From positions 731,501 through 795,500 of the forward strand of contig NZ_CP037951.1 in NCBI RefSeq assembly GCF_004358445.1: a stretch of 64,000 nt of DNA, written 5' to 3'. The stretch comes from Parashewanella tropica (GTDB taxonomy: Bacteria > Pseudomonadota > Gammaproteobacteria > Enterobacterales > Shewanellaceae). Position numbers and translations under genes: made by a program. Below, piece after piece: positions 39,411-48,973 of this stretch (position 1 is its first letter; the number at the start of each line of letters is the position of its first letter). The notes beneath the pieces were generated by a model. It had not been told where the DNA came from. It did not search any database and saw only the letters and a program-made list of their open reading frames with translations.

Positions 39411-40673
39411 ATGGATATTCTAATGAGTCTTGTAGGTATCGCTGTCCTTATGGGGATCGCATTCCTACTTTCAAACAATAAGAAAGCAATTAACTTTCGT
39501 ACCGTTGGTGGTGCGTTAGCGATTCAAGCGGCTTTCGGTGGTTTTGTTCTATACGTACCAGTAGGTAAAGATATTCTTAAAGCAGTTTCAGATGGCGTTT
39601 CTAGCGTTATCGGTTACTCAAAAGATGGTATCGGTTTCCTATTTGGTGATTTAGCACATTTTAAAGTTGGTTTTATCTTCGCAATCAACGTATTGCCAGT
39701 TATTATCTTCTTCTCTTCTTTAATCGCTGTTCTATATTATTTAGGCATCATGCAGTGGGTTATCCGCATCATTGGTGGTGGTCTACAAAAGGCACTAGGT
39801 ACTTCACGTACTGAGTCTATGTCAGCAACTGCGAACATCTTCGTAGGTCAAACTGAAGCACCACTTATCGTGCGTCCGTTTATTGCCTCTATGTCTCAGT
39901 CAGAGCTATTCGCTATCATGGTTGGTGGTCTAGCTTCTATCGCAGGTTCTGTATTAGCAGGTTATGCGCAAATGGGTGTACCGATTGAGTACCTAGTTGC
40001 AGCATCGTTCATGGCAGCACCAGGTGGTCTATTAATGGCTAAGCTGATGCACCCTGAAACTGACGAAGTTAAAGATGATATGGAAGATCTTCCAGAAGAT
40101 CCTGACAAGCCAGCTAACGTACTAGACGCTGCTGCTTCAGGTGCTTCATCTGGTATGCACTTAGCACTTAACGTAGGTGCAATGCTTATCGCATTCGTTG
40201 GTCTAATTGCAATGATGAACGGTATCCTTGGTGGTATCGGTGGTTGGTTCGGCTTCCCACAACTTAGTCTAGAAATGATCCTAGGTTATGTGTTTATGCC
40301 ACTAGCATTCCTAATCGGTGTACCATGGAACGAAGCATTTGTTGCTGGTTCATTCATCGGTCAAAAAGTAATTGTGAACGAGTTCGTAGCATACTTGAAC
40401 TTCGCTCCATACATGTTAGACCCAGCGGCTGAAGGCTTCAAAGCTGTAGCACAAACTGGTCTACCAATGACTGACCGTACTAAAGCGATTATCTCTTTCG
40501 CTCTATGTGGATTCGCTAACCTTTCTTCTATTGCGATTCTTCTAGGTGGTCTAGGTGCTATGGCGCCAAGCCGTCGTCACGACCTTGCTCGTCTAGGTCT
40601 GCGTGCGGTAGTTGCAGGTTCTCTAGCTAACCTGATGAGTGCAACACTTGCAGGTCTATTCTTAGCACTGTAA
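39411..40673 (+). CDS. nupC: Concentrative nucleoside transporter, NupC family
   Basis: The 420-residue inner-membrane protein has the CNT family pattern: [23 protein letters not shown] then FVGQTEAPL, and later the second core region VPWNEAF. It imports nucleosides with protons or sodium. Together with the Tsx-like channel and deoCABD downstream it forms a complete route from the outer membrane to central metabolism. A TATAAT at 39343-39348 may be its -10 box. A strong terminator follows at 40684. Confidence 0.94.
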   Translation: MDILMSLVGIAVLMGIAFLLSNNKKAINFRTVGGALAIQAAFGGFVLYVPVGKDILKAVSDGVSSVIGYSKDGIGFLFGDLAHFKVGFIFAINVLPVIIFFSSLIAVLYYLGIMQWVIRIIGGGLQKALGTSRTESMSATANIFVGQTEAPLIVRPFIASMSQSELFAIMVGGLASIAGSVLAGYAQMGVPIEYLVAASFMAAPGGLLMAKLMHPETDEVKDDMEDLPEDPDKPANVLDAAASGASSGMHLALNVGAMLIAFVGLIAMMNGILGGIGGWFGFPQLSLEMILGYVFMPLAFLIGVPWNEAFVAGSFIGQKVIVNEFVAYLNFAPYMLDPAAEGFKAVAQTGLPMTDRTKAIISFALCGFANLSSIAILLGGLGAMAPSRRHDLARLGLRAVVAGSLANLMSATLAGLFLAL

Positions 40674-40683
40674 TGCACTTCTT

Positions 40684-40712
40684 GCGGCAACCTCTGGTTG
40701 CCGCTTTCTCTC
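40684..40712 (+). terminator. Rho-independent terminator after nupC
   Basis: GCGGCAACC (40684-40692) pairs perfectly with GGTTGCCGC (40696-40704) around TCT, followed by TTTCTCTC. The remainder to 40972 is an AT-rich leader of the Tsx-like gene with no other gene. Confidence 0.8.
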
Positions 40713-40972
40713 CCAAATAAGTTAACTAACCGTATTTCAAATTGGCTGTGTTGAGTTCAAGGAAGACATAGCTATTTCTATCAAACTGTGCCTTTACAAT
40801 ATTCTAACAATTGCATATCTAAATAATTAAAAAAATAAGATATCGTTCACACTTCAGAATTTTATGTTTGTATTTTGCTTTTAAACCATTGGTTATGCTG
40901 CTGGAACTAGGTAAAATACACGTGCAAATAAAAACACTGTCATATAAGGCAGAAACTCAAAAAATGGGGTTA

Positions 40973-41842
40973 ATGATGAAAAAAGTAAAAAGCTTTGCTT
41001 TGGCTGCAGTAGGTTTAGCAGCGCTGTCTGGTAACGCTTTCGCAGCAGACCGCACTGACGTTCACGCAACTGACTACAAGTGGATGCAAGCGAACTTAAT
41101 GTATGCATTTGGTGAAAAACCACAAAACCTTAAAGGTGGTGATGAGCATAACTACCTAGAGCTTGAATTTGGTGGCCGTGCCGGTGTTATGGATTACTAT
41201 GGTTATTTAGATGTATTTAACCTAACCAACCGCAGCACTAGCAAAACTGATAAGGGCCCAGGCAAGAGCAAAATGTTCTTGAAATTCAACCCACGTTTCT
41301 CTTTAGATGCTATTACAGGTAAAGATCTTTCTTTCGGTCCTGTTAAAGAAGTTTACTTCTCAACGCTATTTAACTTCGGTGGCGGTGCTATCAAAGGTAA
41401 AGCTGCTGATGGTAAGACTTATGATGGTGACGTGAATATGTCATTCTGGGGTCTTGGTGCGGACGTAATGGTTCCATGGTTAGGTAAAACTGGCATGAAC
41501 CTATACGCAACTTACGACATCAATGCAAAAGACTGGAACGGTTATCAGTTCTCTGCAAACTGGTTCAAGCCTTTCATCTTCTTCTCAAACAAGAGCTTTA
41601 TCTCTTTCCAAGGCTATGTTGATTATCAATTCGCTGCTACTGACAAAGGTAATGAGTTCGTACCTAAAGTAAGCAACGGTGGTACTGCTTTCCTAGGCTT
41701 CTACTGGCACTCAGACCGTTACTCTGTAGGTTATGGTCTTAAGAGCTACAAAAACATTTACACCATCAAGAACGGTGGCGGTAAAGTTGGTCTAAGAAGT
41801 ACTGGTTTGACTCACTTCTTGGCTGCAACTTACAAATTCTAA
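40973..41842 (+). CDS. tsx: Tsx/OmpK-like nucleoside-specific outer-membrane channel
   Basis: The 290-residue porin has a clear signal peptide (MMKKVKSFALAAVGLAALSG, cut after NAFA at residue 24). The mature part starts ADRTDVHATDYKWMQANLMY and ends in AATYKF with a C-terminal Phe. FLKFNPRFSLDAI and DVNMSFWGLGADVMVPW fit the Tsx/OmpK family, a 12-strand barrel that takes up nucleosides and in vibrios serves as a phage receptor. Long upstream in-frame codons are rejected because the signal peptide sets the start; 40973 or 40976 is used. Synteny with nupC and deo supports nucleoside uptake. Confidence 0.88.
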   Translation: MMKKVKSFALAAVGLAALSGNAFAADRTDVHATDYKWMQANLMYAFGEKPQNLKGGDEHNYLELEFGGRAGVMDYYGYLDVFNLTNRSTSKTDKGPGKSKMFLKFNPRFSLDAITGKDLSFGPVKEVYFSTLFNFGGGAIKGKAADGKTYDGDVNMSFWGLGADVMVPWLGKTGMNLYATYDINAKDWNGYQFSANWFKPFIFFSNKSFISFQGYVDYQFAATDKGNEFVPKVSNGGTAFLGFYWHSDRYSVGYGLKSYKNIYTIKNGGGKVGLRSTGLTHFLAATYKF

Positions 41843-41861
41843 TTTGAATTTTGAAATTAGG

Positions 41862-41890
41862 AGCCGCATAATGCGGCTTCTATTTTTTAG
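41862..41890 (+). terminator. Rho-independent terminator after the Tsx-like gene
   Basis: AGCCGCAT (41862-41869) pairs with ATGCGGCT (41871-41878), effectively GCCGC around a short loop, followed by a T run. Confidence 0.8.
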
Positions 41891-42308
41891 AAGTTTTTAT
41901 TTGAGTTTATTTTTGAAGTAGTTTCAGATAAAAATTTTGCTCGATATAGAGCTACCTCGCGCTAAAAAGGACTTTTCGCGGAAAGTGGAACAAACTTTTC
42001 TGGGGTAACCCAAGCTCCTCTTCTCCGGTCTTCAAGGATTCAAGTCGTGACTGAATAGTCAAGATAGCCTTACTGCTTTAGGTAAGGCATTGAATACTTA
42101 TAAGTACCAACAATCCATACCAATAACAAAATCTTGGTACTGCTGTATGTAATCTTTGCTATGGCTAAGTTTCGGTGACATGCATTGATTGAATTGTTGC
42201 TGATCTTGATTACTTAGAAATGAAACAAATAACTCATTTATTTTTTATGGTGCGCCTAGCTTGATATTAGGTGTGCAGATCAGAATATTTTTTGGATGGA
42301 GAAACATC
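41891..42308 (+). other. Long leader region before deoC
   Basis: This region of over 400 bases has no protein gene. It contains a small inverted repeat, GCCTTAC (42067-42073) with GTAAGGC (42082-42088), and a GC-containing imperfect hairpin just before deoC near 42251-42280. In related bacteria this is where CytR, DeoR and CRP act, but I could not identify a convincing operator. Confidence 0.35.
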
Positions 42309-43082
42309 ATGACTGATTTAAAACTGGCTGCAAAACGTGGCATTTCTTTAATGGATCTTACAACGCTTAACGATGACGATACCGATCAAAAAGTGATTGA
42401 GCTTTGTAAAAAGTCACAAACGGCTGCTGGTCATACTGCCGCAATTTGTATTTACCCGCGCTTTATTCCTATCGCACGTAAAACATTCCGTGAGCTAGGT
42501 GCTGAGCATATGCCAATTGCAACAGTAACTAACTTCCCACATGGTAACGATGACGTTGAGATTGCAGTAACTGAAACTAAAGCTGCTGTTGCTTATGGCG
42601 CAGATGAAGTAGACGTAGTATTCCCATACCGTGCTCTTATGGCAGGTAATGAAGAAGTTGGTTTCGAGTTAGTTAAAGCGTGTAAAGAAGCGTGTGGCGA
42701 TAAAGCTATCTTGAAAGTGATCATCGAGTCTGGTGAACTTAAAGATCCCGCGCTTATCCGTAAAGCGTCTGAAATCTCTATCGATGCTGGTGCAGATTTC
42801 ATTAAGACTTCAACTGGTAAAGTACCTGTAAATGCAACCATTGAAGCGGCTGAAATCATGCTAACAGTGATCAAAGAGAAAAACACTAAGGTTGGTTTCA
42901 AGCCTGCTGGTGGTGTTCGTGATGCGGCACAAACAGCTGAATTCTTAGGCAAAGCGGCTGACATTTTAGGTGACGACTGGATCACTCCACGTACCTTCCG
43001 TTTCGGTGCTTCAAGCCTGCTTAACAGCCTATTGCATACTCTTGAATTAGCTGACGCTCCAGCGGCAAATCAAGGTTACTAA
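42309..43082 (+). CDS. deoC: Deoxyribose-phosphate aldolase
   Basis: The 257-residue TIM-barrel aldolase splits 2-deoxyribose-5-phosphate into glyceraldehyde-3-phosphate and acetaldehyde. The Schiff-base Lys is in [10 protein letters not shown], and [11 protein letters not shown] carries the second active-site Lys. [20 protein letters not shown] is the usual N terminus; the ATG follows TGGATGGAG, so upstream in-frame codons are discarded. It is the first gene of deoCABD; a 200-base gap precedes deoA. Confidence 0.96.
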   Translation: MTDLKLAAKRGISLMDLTTLNDDDTDQKVIELCKKSQTAAGHTAAICIYPRFIPIARKTFRELGAEHMPIATVTNFPHGNDDVEIAVTETKAAVAYGADEVDVVFPYRALMAGNEEVGFELVKACKEACGDKAILKVIIESGELKDPALIRKASEISIDAGADFIKTSTGKVPVNATIEAAEIMLTVIKEKNTKVGFKPAGGVRDAAQTAEFLGKAADILGDDWITPRTFRFGASSLLNSLLHTLELADAPAANQGY

Positions 43083-43282
43083 TAGTATCTAAAAGTGTGA
43101 ATACTGGCGTCATTTGATCTCATAATGACAGATCCGATGGTGCTGGTATTTATATCTGTGATCTAACTCCCTTTTGCCCCAATAAAACTTCGATACTATT
43201 TAGAAAAATTACTACATTTTGTCTTTAATCTTGCATTTTGTATCTGCCATCAATCGGTGTGAAGGTACTTCGGAGTAGCTGT

Positions 43283-44614
43283 ATGTTTCTAGCACAGGAA
43301 ATCATTCGTAAGAAGCGTAACGGAGAAGCGTTAAGCACGGAAGAAATTCAATTTTTTGTTAACGGCATTGTCAACGGCGCCGTTTCCGAAGGCCAAATCG
43401 CCGCATTAGGTATGGCCGTATATTTTAATGATATGAACATGGATGAACGTGTCGCTATAACATCTGCCATGCGTGACTCTGGTACCGTATTAAACTGGGA
43501 TCATTTACATCTTGATGGCCCGATTGTCGATAAACACAGTACAGGTGGTGTCGGTGACGTAACCAGTCTAATGCTTGGCCCTATGGTGGCAGCTTGTGGT
43601 GGTTATGTTCCAATGATTTCTGGTCGTGGTCTTGGTCACACTGGGGGGACGTTAGACAAGTTTGATGCGATCCCTGGTTACAATACCGAAGCGGATAATA
43701 CACTGCTAAGTAAAGTAGTAAAAGAAGTCGGTGTTGCAATCATTGGTCAAACGGGTGATTTAGTACCTGCGGATAAACGCTTCTATTCGATTCGTGATAA
43801 TACGGCTACGGTTGAGTCTATTTCATTGATCACGGCTTCAATCCTTTCTAAAAAGCTTGCAGCAGGTTTAGAATCGCTTGTGATGGATGTGAAAGTAGGT
43901 ACTGGCGCATTTATGCCGACCTATGAAGCATCCGAAGAACTGGCTCGTAGCATTACCGCTGTTGCAAACGGTGCAGGTACTAAAACTACCGCTATTCTAA
44001 CGGATATGAACCAAGTATTAGCGTCTTCAGCGGGTAATGCTGTTGAAGTGAAAGAAGCGATTGATTTCTTGACGGGTCGTTACCGCAACCCTCGTTTGTA
44101 TGAAGTCACTATGTCACTTTGCCAAGAAATGCTTGTGCTTGGTGGCCTAGCCGCGACTCAGGCAGAAGCAAGAGATAAACTTAATGCTGTATTAGACAAT
44201 GGTCGTGCGGCTGAAATTTTTGGTAGAATGGTGTCTGGTTTAGGCGGTCCAACTGATTTCGTTGAGTCATACGATAAGTATTTACCACAGGCATCAATTA
44301 TTCGTCCTGTGTATGCCGATAAATCAGGATTTGCTCACAGCATGAATACTCGTGAGCTTGGTTTATCCGTTGTGTCCCTTGGTGGCGGACGTCGTAAACC
44401 GGGCGATGCGTTAGACTATAGTGTAGGTCTAACAGAGGTGTGTGCATTAGGTGATGAAATTAATGCAGATAAGCCATTAGCTATGGTTCACGCCCAAACA
44501 GAAGCTGGATTTGAAGAAGCCGCTGCTGCGGTAAAAGCTGCGATTGAAGTAAGTGATACTCAACCAGAAAAGCAAGTTGAAGTATACAAAGCCATTCGCG
44601 CAGAGGATTTATAA
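43283..44614 (+). CDS. deoA: Thymidine phosphorylase
   Basis: The 443-residue enzyme converts thymidine and phosphate to thymine and deoxyribose-1-phosphate. [18 protein letters not shown] is the standard N terminus, with GGAG upstream. The phosphate and pyrimidine site motifs are intact: [25 protein letters not shown] is almost invariant, as is the [14 protein letters not shown] signature. deoB starts two bases after its stop. deoC, deoA, deoB and deoD together make a complete deoxynucleoside catabolic pathway. Confidence 0.97.
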   Translation: MFLAQEIIRKKRNGEALSTEEIQFFVNGIVNGAVSEGQIAALGMAVYFNDMNMDERVAITSAMRDSGTVLNWDHLHLDGPIVDKHSTGGVGDVTSLMLGPMVAACGGYVPMISGRGLGHTGGTLDKFDAIPGYNTEADNTLLSKVVKEVGVAIIGQTGDLVPADKRFYSIRDNTATVESISLITASILSKKLAAGLESLVMDVKVGTGAFMPTYEASEELARSITAVANGAGTKTTAILTDMNQVLASSAGNAVEVKEAIDFLTGRYRNPRLYEVTMSLCQEMLVLGGLAATQAEARDKLNAVLDNGRAAEIFGRMVSGLGGPTDFVESYDKYLPQASIIRPVYADKSGFAHSMNTRELGLSVVSLGGGRRKPGDALDYSVGLTEVCALGDEINADKPLAMVHAQTEAGFEEAAAAVKAAIEVSDTQPEKQVEVYKAIRAEDL

Positions 44615-44615
44615 A

Positions 44616-45833
44616 ATGAAACGTACTGTAATTTTAATGCTGGACTCGTTCGGTATCGGCGCTGCCGGTGATGCTGAAGCGTTTGGTGATGTAGGCTCAG
44701 ATACTTTTGGTCATATTGCAAAAGCCTGTGCAGAAGGTCGTGCTAATGATGGTCGTGAAGGTCCATTAAAATTGCCAAACCTTGCAAAACTTGGTTTGGC
44801 TCATGCCGCTAAAGAAAGCACGGGTGAGTTCCCAATGGGCTTTGGTGATGATATCACTGTTACTGGTTCATACGGTTATGCGAAGGAGATCAGCTCGGGT
44901 AAAGACACCCCAAGCGGTCACTGGGAAATCGCTGGTGTGCCAGTATTGTTCGATTGGGGTTACTTCCATGATAAACAAAACTCTTTTCCTAAAGAATTAA
45001 CCGATAAAATTCTTGAGCGTGCAGGGTTAGACGGCTTTTTAGGTAACTGCCATGCATCTGGCACAGCGATTCTTGAAGAGTTAGGTGAAGAGCACATGAA
45101 AAGCGGTCTACCGATTTTCTATACCTCAGCTGACTCCGTCTTCCAAATCGCTTGTCATGAAGATACCTTTGGTTTAGATAACTTATACAAGTTATGCGAA
45201 ATCGTTCGTGAAGAGCTAGAGCCATACACTATCGGTCGCGTTATTGCTCGTCCTTTCAATGGCCCTGATGCAAAGAACTTTGCTCGTACTGGTAACCGTC
45301 GTGATTACTCAATCGAGCCACCTTCAAAAACCGTATTACAAAAGCTTCAAGAAGCAGGCGGTGAAGTGGTAAGTGTTGGTAAGATTGCTGATATCTACGC
45401 GCACTGCGGCATCACTCAAAAAGTAAAAGCGAATGGCTTAGAAGCGTTATTTGATGCAACGTTAGAGCAAGTTAAGCAAGCCGGTGAACGTACTATCGTA
45501 TTTACTAACTTTGTAGATTTTGACTCTCACTACGGTCACCGTCGTGACGTAGCGGGCTATGCTCGTGCACTTGAATACTTTGATTCTCGATTACCAGAGC
45601 TATTAGACATTCTAGAAGCAGATGATTTGTTACTTCTGACTGCCGATCATGGTTGTGATCCAACTTGGACTGGTACCGATCATACTCGTGAACATGTACC
45701 TGTATTAGCATTAGGTGCTGGCCTTAAAGCAGGTTCATTAGGCGGGAGAGAGACTTTTGCTGATATGGGGCAATCCATTGCTTCATACTACCAATTAGAG
45801 CCAATGGAATACGGAACATCTTTCGTAGGCTAA
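44616..45833 (+). CDS. deoB: Phosphopentomutase
   Basis: The 405-residue alkaline-phosphatase-superfamily enzyme moves the phosphate from C1 to C5 of ribose or deoxyribose. Metal ligands are in [12 protein letters not shown] near the N terminus, in [11 protein letters not shown] and in [21 protein letters not shown]. The start at 44616 is one base beyond the deoA stop; the upstream frame extension only reads through the end of deoA. Its product feeds deoC. Confidence 0.97.
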   Translation: MKRTVILMLDSFGIGAAGDAEAFGDVGSDTFGHIAKACAEGRANDGREGPLKLPNLAKLGLAHAAKESTGEFPMGFGDDITVTGSYGYAKEISSGKDTPSGHWEIAGVPVLFDWGYFHDKQNSFPKELTDKILERAGLDGFLGNCHASGTAILEELGEEHMKSGLPIFYTSADSVFQIACHEDTFGLDNLYKLCEIVREELEPYTIGRVIARPFNGPDAKNFARTGNRRDYSIEPPSKTVLQKLQEAGGEVVSVGKIADIYAHCGITQKVKANGLEALFDATLEQVKQAGERTIVFTNFVDFDSHYGHRRDVAGYARALEYFDSRLPELLDILEADDLLLLTADHGCDPTWTGTDHTREHVPVLALGAGLKAGSLGGRETFADMGQSIASYYQLEPMEYGTSFVG

Positions 45834-45968
45834 CCAAATTTGAATACTGACTGTCCAATTAACAGTAATTGGGCAGTATTTAAGTGAAAAATTTAATTAA
45901 AGTCGTTAAATTACACCAAATTAGTTGATGCTAGTTTGATGATATTAAAAATATAGGGGTTAATAACG

Positions 45969-46679
45969 ATGGCTACACCACACATTAATGCGGCAGATGG
46001 CGCTTTTGCAGAAACCGTTCTTTTTCCTGGTGATCCACTACGCGCAAAATACATTGCAGAAACTTTCCTAGAGAATGTTGAGCAAGTAACTGACGTACGT
46101 AACATGCTTGGCTTTACAGGTACTTATAAAGGTACTCGTGTATCTGTAATGGGTTCTGGTATGGGCATTCCTTCTTGCTCAATCTATGCTACTGAGCTTG
46201 TTAAAGATTACGGCGTTAAAAACCTGATCCGTGTTGGTAGCTGTGGTGCTATCAGTACTGACGTTAAAGTTCGTGACGTTATTGTTGGTATGGGCGCTTG
46301 TACTGATTCACAAGTAAACCGTATTCGTTTCGGTGGTCAAGATTTCGCTGCTATCGCTGACTATGGTCTATTAAAAGCCGTAGTTGATGCTGCTGACAAG
46401 CGTGGCATTAAGCACCGTGTTGGTAACATATTCTCTGCGGATCTTTTCTACACGCCACAACCAGAAATGTTCGACAAAATGGAAAAAATGGGCGTTCTAG
46501 GTGTAGAAATGGAAGCGGCTGGCCTATACGGTGTTGCGGCTGAATACGGTGCAAAAGCACTGTGCGTTGTAACAGTATCTGATCACATCCGTACTGGTGA
46601 AGCGACCACTTCTGATGAGCGTCAAACTACGTTCAACGAAATGATCGAAATGACTTTAGATGCAGTTGTTGAGCTGTAA
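45969..46679 (+). CDS. deoD: Purine nucleoside phosphorylase, DeoD type
   Basis: The 236-residue hexameric enzyme cleaves purine (deoxy)nucleosides with phosphate. [30 protein letters not shown], the phosphate-site Arg in VGSCGAI, and the catalytic Asp in VSDHIRTGE fit the family. It is 135 bases from deoB, and the gap may contain an extra promoter. It ends at a symmetrical terminator facing the converging gene. Confidence 0.97.
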   Translation: MATPHINAADGAFAETVLFPGDPLRAKYIAETFLENVEQVTDVRNMLGFTGTYKGTRVSVMGSGMGIPSCSIYATELVKDYGVKNLIRVGSCGAISTDVKVRDVIVGMGACTDSQVNRIRFGGQDFAAIADYGLLKAVVDAADKRGIKHRVGNIFSADLFYTPQPEMFDKMEKMGVLGVEMEAAGLYGVAAEYGAKALCVVTVSDHIRTGEATTSDERQTTFNEMIEMTLDAVVEL

Positions 46680-46696
46680 TTTCTAATAGTCGAATT

Positions 46697-46722
46697 AAAG
46701 GCCGCATTTGCGGCCTTTATTG
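46697..46722 (+). terminator. Terminator after deoD, between converging genes
   Basis: AAAGGCCGC (46697-46705) pairs with GCGGCCTTT (46710-46718) around ATTT. The symmetry of A and T suits both directions. Confidence 0.85.
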
Positions 46723-46734
46723 TTTGGATAAAAG

Positions 46735-47847
46735 TTAACTCAAAGTGAAATCCAGTCTAATTTTCATATTCTTGGCATCAACGGCTTTACCATTTTCAAA
46801 TTTAGGGGCGTAGCGCCAGCTTTCTAGCGTTTTTTTCGCTGAGGTTTCAAATCTGTGTCCACCCTTAGAGTCTAATATTTCAATATCTTTTACTGTCCCA
46901 GTTTGTGAGATAGTGAAAGACAGCACTACATAGCCTTCTTTTCTTCTCATGGCGTAGATAGCTGGATAATCCATGGCGGTTCTATACAGTGGCACAGGAT
47001 CTTGATTGTCATCCCAGGGCTTCATCTTACCAATCGCGATACAATGCTCAGTTGACTTATCGCTGTCACCTTGCTTTTCGTAGATTGAAACTAAACGAGA
47101 ATGGGCGCCTAACTTAAAGGGATGACTGTAGTCTAAAGTATCAAATTGCTTAATCACGTTTAAATACAGCTTTTCTGCTTTTTCTGGCTTTTTTTCACCT
47201 TGATAGATTCGAGCTACTTGAAACTCAGCTAATACGCGATCCATGGCATTTTCGGGTAATTTTTTTTGGAAGGTATCGAATGCCTCGAGGGTAAGATCTC
47301 TAAGGTGGTGAGAAAATTTACCTCTATTTAAGGTCTCAAATGCCAGCATTTTTACTTTTGCGACAAAGACTTCATCCCCGTTTTTTCCAGCTAGTTCTAA
47401 CGCTTTTTCGATTTCAGCTTTTGTTCCGCTAGGGGTAGACATCACTTTCGCTTTTTTTAGGTGGGTGTCGATCATAGCTGTGGTTTGAGCAGGCTCAATA
47501 TCTTGATATAAGGCCAGTGCTTCGACAAATAATGCTTTCGCTTTTTTGAAAGTTGCTTTTCTTTTTTTCTTATCTGATTGGCGAATATTAGATAATGACG
47601 TCGCATAATTGACTGTCAGAGCAGCAAGATCTTTGGGTGAGTCTTTATAAAGGATTTTGCCTAGTTGATATGATTGCTTGGCATATTTAACGGCATTAAA
47701 GTTTTTGCGTTCAGTAATGGCCTCTTTATATTGGCTGTAAGCTTGATTAAAAAGCTCGCGTTGAGATTGAGGTGCTTCAGAAGCAAATGCTGTTTGAGAT
47801 ACCGCTAAAATAGCCAGTGCGCAGGCTGTCTTTGTCCAAGTTTTCAT
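46735..47847 (-). CDS. Periplasmic TPR protein with C-terminal TonB domain
   Basis: The 370-residue protein starts at an ATG after GGAAT; its signal peptide is MKTWTKTACALAILAVSQTA with cleavage near FASEA. TPR-like helical repeats follow (about 30-275; AEFQVARIYQGEKKPEKAEKLYLN). The C-terminal about 85 residues form a TonB_C domain (IYAMRRKEGYVVLSFTISQT then RFETSAKKTLESWRYAPKF). Unlike true TonB it has no cytoplasmic anchor or Pro-rich stretch, so it is not an energy transducer by itself. In Shewanella such proteins may act with TonB systems or in envelope assembly; the function is open. Confidence 0.8.
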   Translation of the reverse strand: MKTWTKTACALAILAVSQTAFASEAPQSQRELFNQAYSQYKEAITERKNFNAVKYAKQSYQLGKILYKDSPKDLAALTVNYATSLSNIRQSDKKKRKATFKKAKALFVEALALYQDIEPAQTTAMIDTHLKKAKVMSTPSGTKAEIEKALELAGKNGDEVFVAKVKMLAFETLNRGKFSHHLRDLTLEAFDTFQKKLPENAMDRVLAEFQVARIYQGEKKPEKAEKLYLNVIKQFDTLDYSHPFKLGAHSRLVSIYEKQGDSDKSTEHCIAIGKMKPWDDNQDPVPLYRTAMDYPAIYAMRRKEGYVVLSFTISQTGTVKDIEILDSKGGHRFETSAKKTLESWRYAPKFENGKAVDAKNMKIRLDFTLS

Positions 47848-48017
47848 TAATGCATTCCGTTTAATGTGATGGCATTGAAAGTAACAAAGCTGAAGTGTTA
47901 AATCAATGTTATTGTCCACTGTGTTTAATAGACTGTTTTTACTATTTACATCAATATTTTGTTATTGTATTTATCTCCATCAATACCCACCATTATGCAC
48001 TTGGAAAAAGCTATAAA

Positions 48018-48875
48018 ATGAATACCACGGAAACTTACCGACTGATTTACCAAAACTGTACAGGGTTGGATGCAATTGAAGCTCAGCTATGTCAAATACA
48101 AGGTGCCAAGGAAATACACCAAGGAAAAACCCAGTCAGGGGTAGGTTATATCGATATTGTTTGTTCAAGCGATATTAATATTGAGAGCTTATTTACCCAT
48201 ACCGAAGTTGAAGTGGTCGCATTGTCACTAGTCACACCAAAGCTTAAACATAAAGGTGTATTACTGATGGATATGGACTCTACTGCTATTCAAATTGAAT
48301 GTATTGATGAACTGGCTAAATTAGCGGGTATCGGTGACCGAGTCTCAGAAGTGACAGAGTTGGCCATGCAAGGGCATTTGGATTTTGAGGAAAGTTTACG
48401 TCAAAGAGTCGCATTGTTAGAAGGGCTTGATGCCAGCGTTATTCAGCAACTTTGTAATGAATTGCCATTGACTCAAGGCTTGGAGTCTATGGTTAAAGAG
48501 CTAAAAGCCTACGGTTGGGTTGTGGCCGTCGCTTCAGGTGGTTTTATGCCTTTTGTTAATCATTTAAAAGGAAAGTTAGGTCTAGATGGTGCTTTTGCCA
48601 ATGAACTGGAAATCATTGATGGCAAGTTAACAGGCAAAGTTATCGGTAAGGTGGTTGATGCCCAAGCAAAGGCCGATATTTTAAAGGCATTAGCTGAACA
48701 GCATGAGGTTGCAATGAGTCAGACTGTGGCAGTGGGTGATGGCGCTAATGATATCCCTATGATGAAAGCCGCAGAGCTGGGTATTGCTTTTTATGCCAAA
48801 CCAGCGGTGCAGCAGCAAGCTCAGGTTTCCATTAATCATTTAGGTTTGGATGCTATTACGGCAATTTTACCTTAG
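48018..48875 (+). CDS. serB: Phosphoserine phosphatase
   Basis: The 285-residue HAD-superfamily enzyme completes serine synthesis. The catalytic motif DMDST (D85-T89) is present with MDSTAIQIECIDELAKLAG, motif II around VAVASGGFMPF, and motif III/IV VGDGANDIPMMKAAELGIA. The N-terminal about 75 residues form a short ACT-like regulatory part. The start follows a weak AAAAAG-type site, and the upstream in-frame extension is hydrophobic and not conserved. The serB-radA order of E. coli is kept, except that three genes are inserted between them here. Confidence 0.94.
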   Translation: MNTTETYRLIYQNCTGLDAIEAQLCQIQGAKEIHQGKTQSGVGYIDIVCSSDINIESLFTHTEVEVVALSLVTPKLKHKGVLLMDMDSTAIQIECIDELAKLAGIGDRVSEVTELAMQGHLDFEESLRQRVALLEGLDASVIQQLCNELPLTQGLESMVKELKAYGWVVAVASGGFMPFVNHLKGKLGLDGAFANELEIIDGKLTGKVIGKVVDAQAKADILKALAEQHEVAMSQTVAVGDGANDIPMMKAAELGIAFYAKPAVQQQAQVSINHLGLDAITAILP

Positions 48876-48942
48876 CTGGTTAGACCAGTTTGGTGGGGTT
48901 ATTGCCTCTTTTTAAAATCTTTCTAATCTGAGATCAGCATAA

Positions 48943-48951
48943 TGGTATAAT
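48943..48951 (+). promoter_or_regulatory. Extended -10 promoter of the SseB/EspA-like gene
   Basis: TGGTATAAT is a perfect extended -10 element 23 bases before the start codon. No clear -35 exists, which is normal for this promoter class. The gene thus has its own promoter after serB. Confidence 0.5.
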
Positions 48952-48973
48952 CGTACACCAATAAGGTTATGCC

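Noticed and set aside
42593-42985. 130-codon minus-strand frame inside deoC
   Set aside because: It is a shadow of deoC, rich in Ala and Ser by complementarity.
47848-47919. N-terminal extension of the TPR/TonB-C protein
   Set aside because: The signal peptide begins at the Met at 47847, and an extension would bury it.
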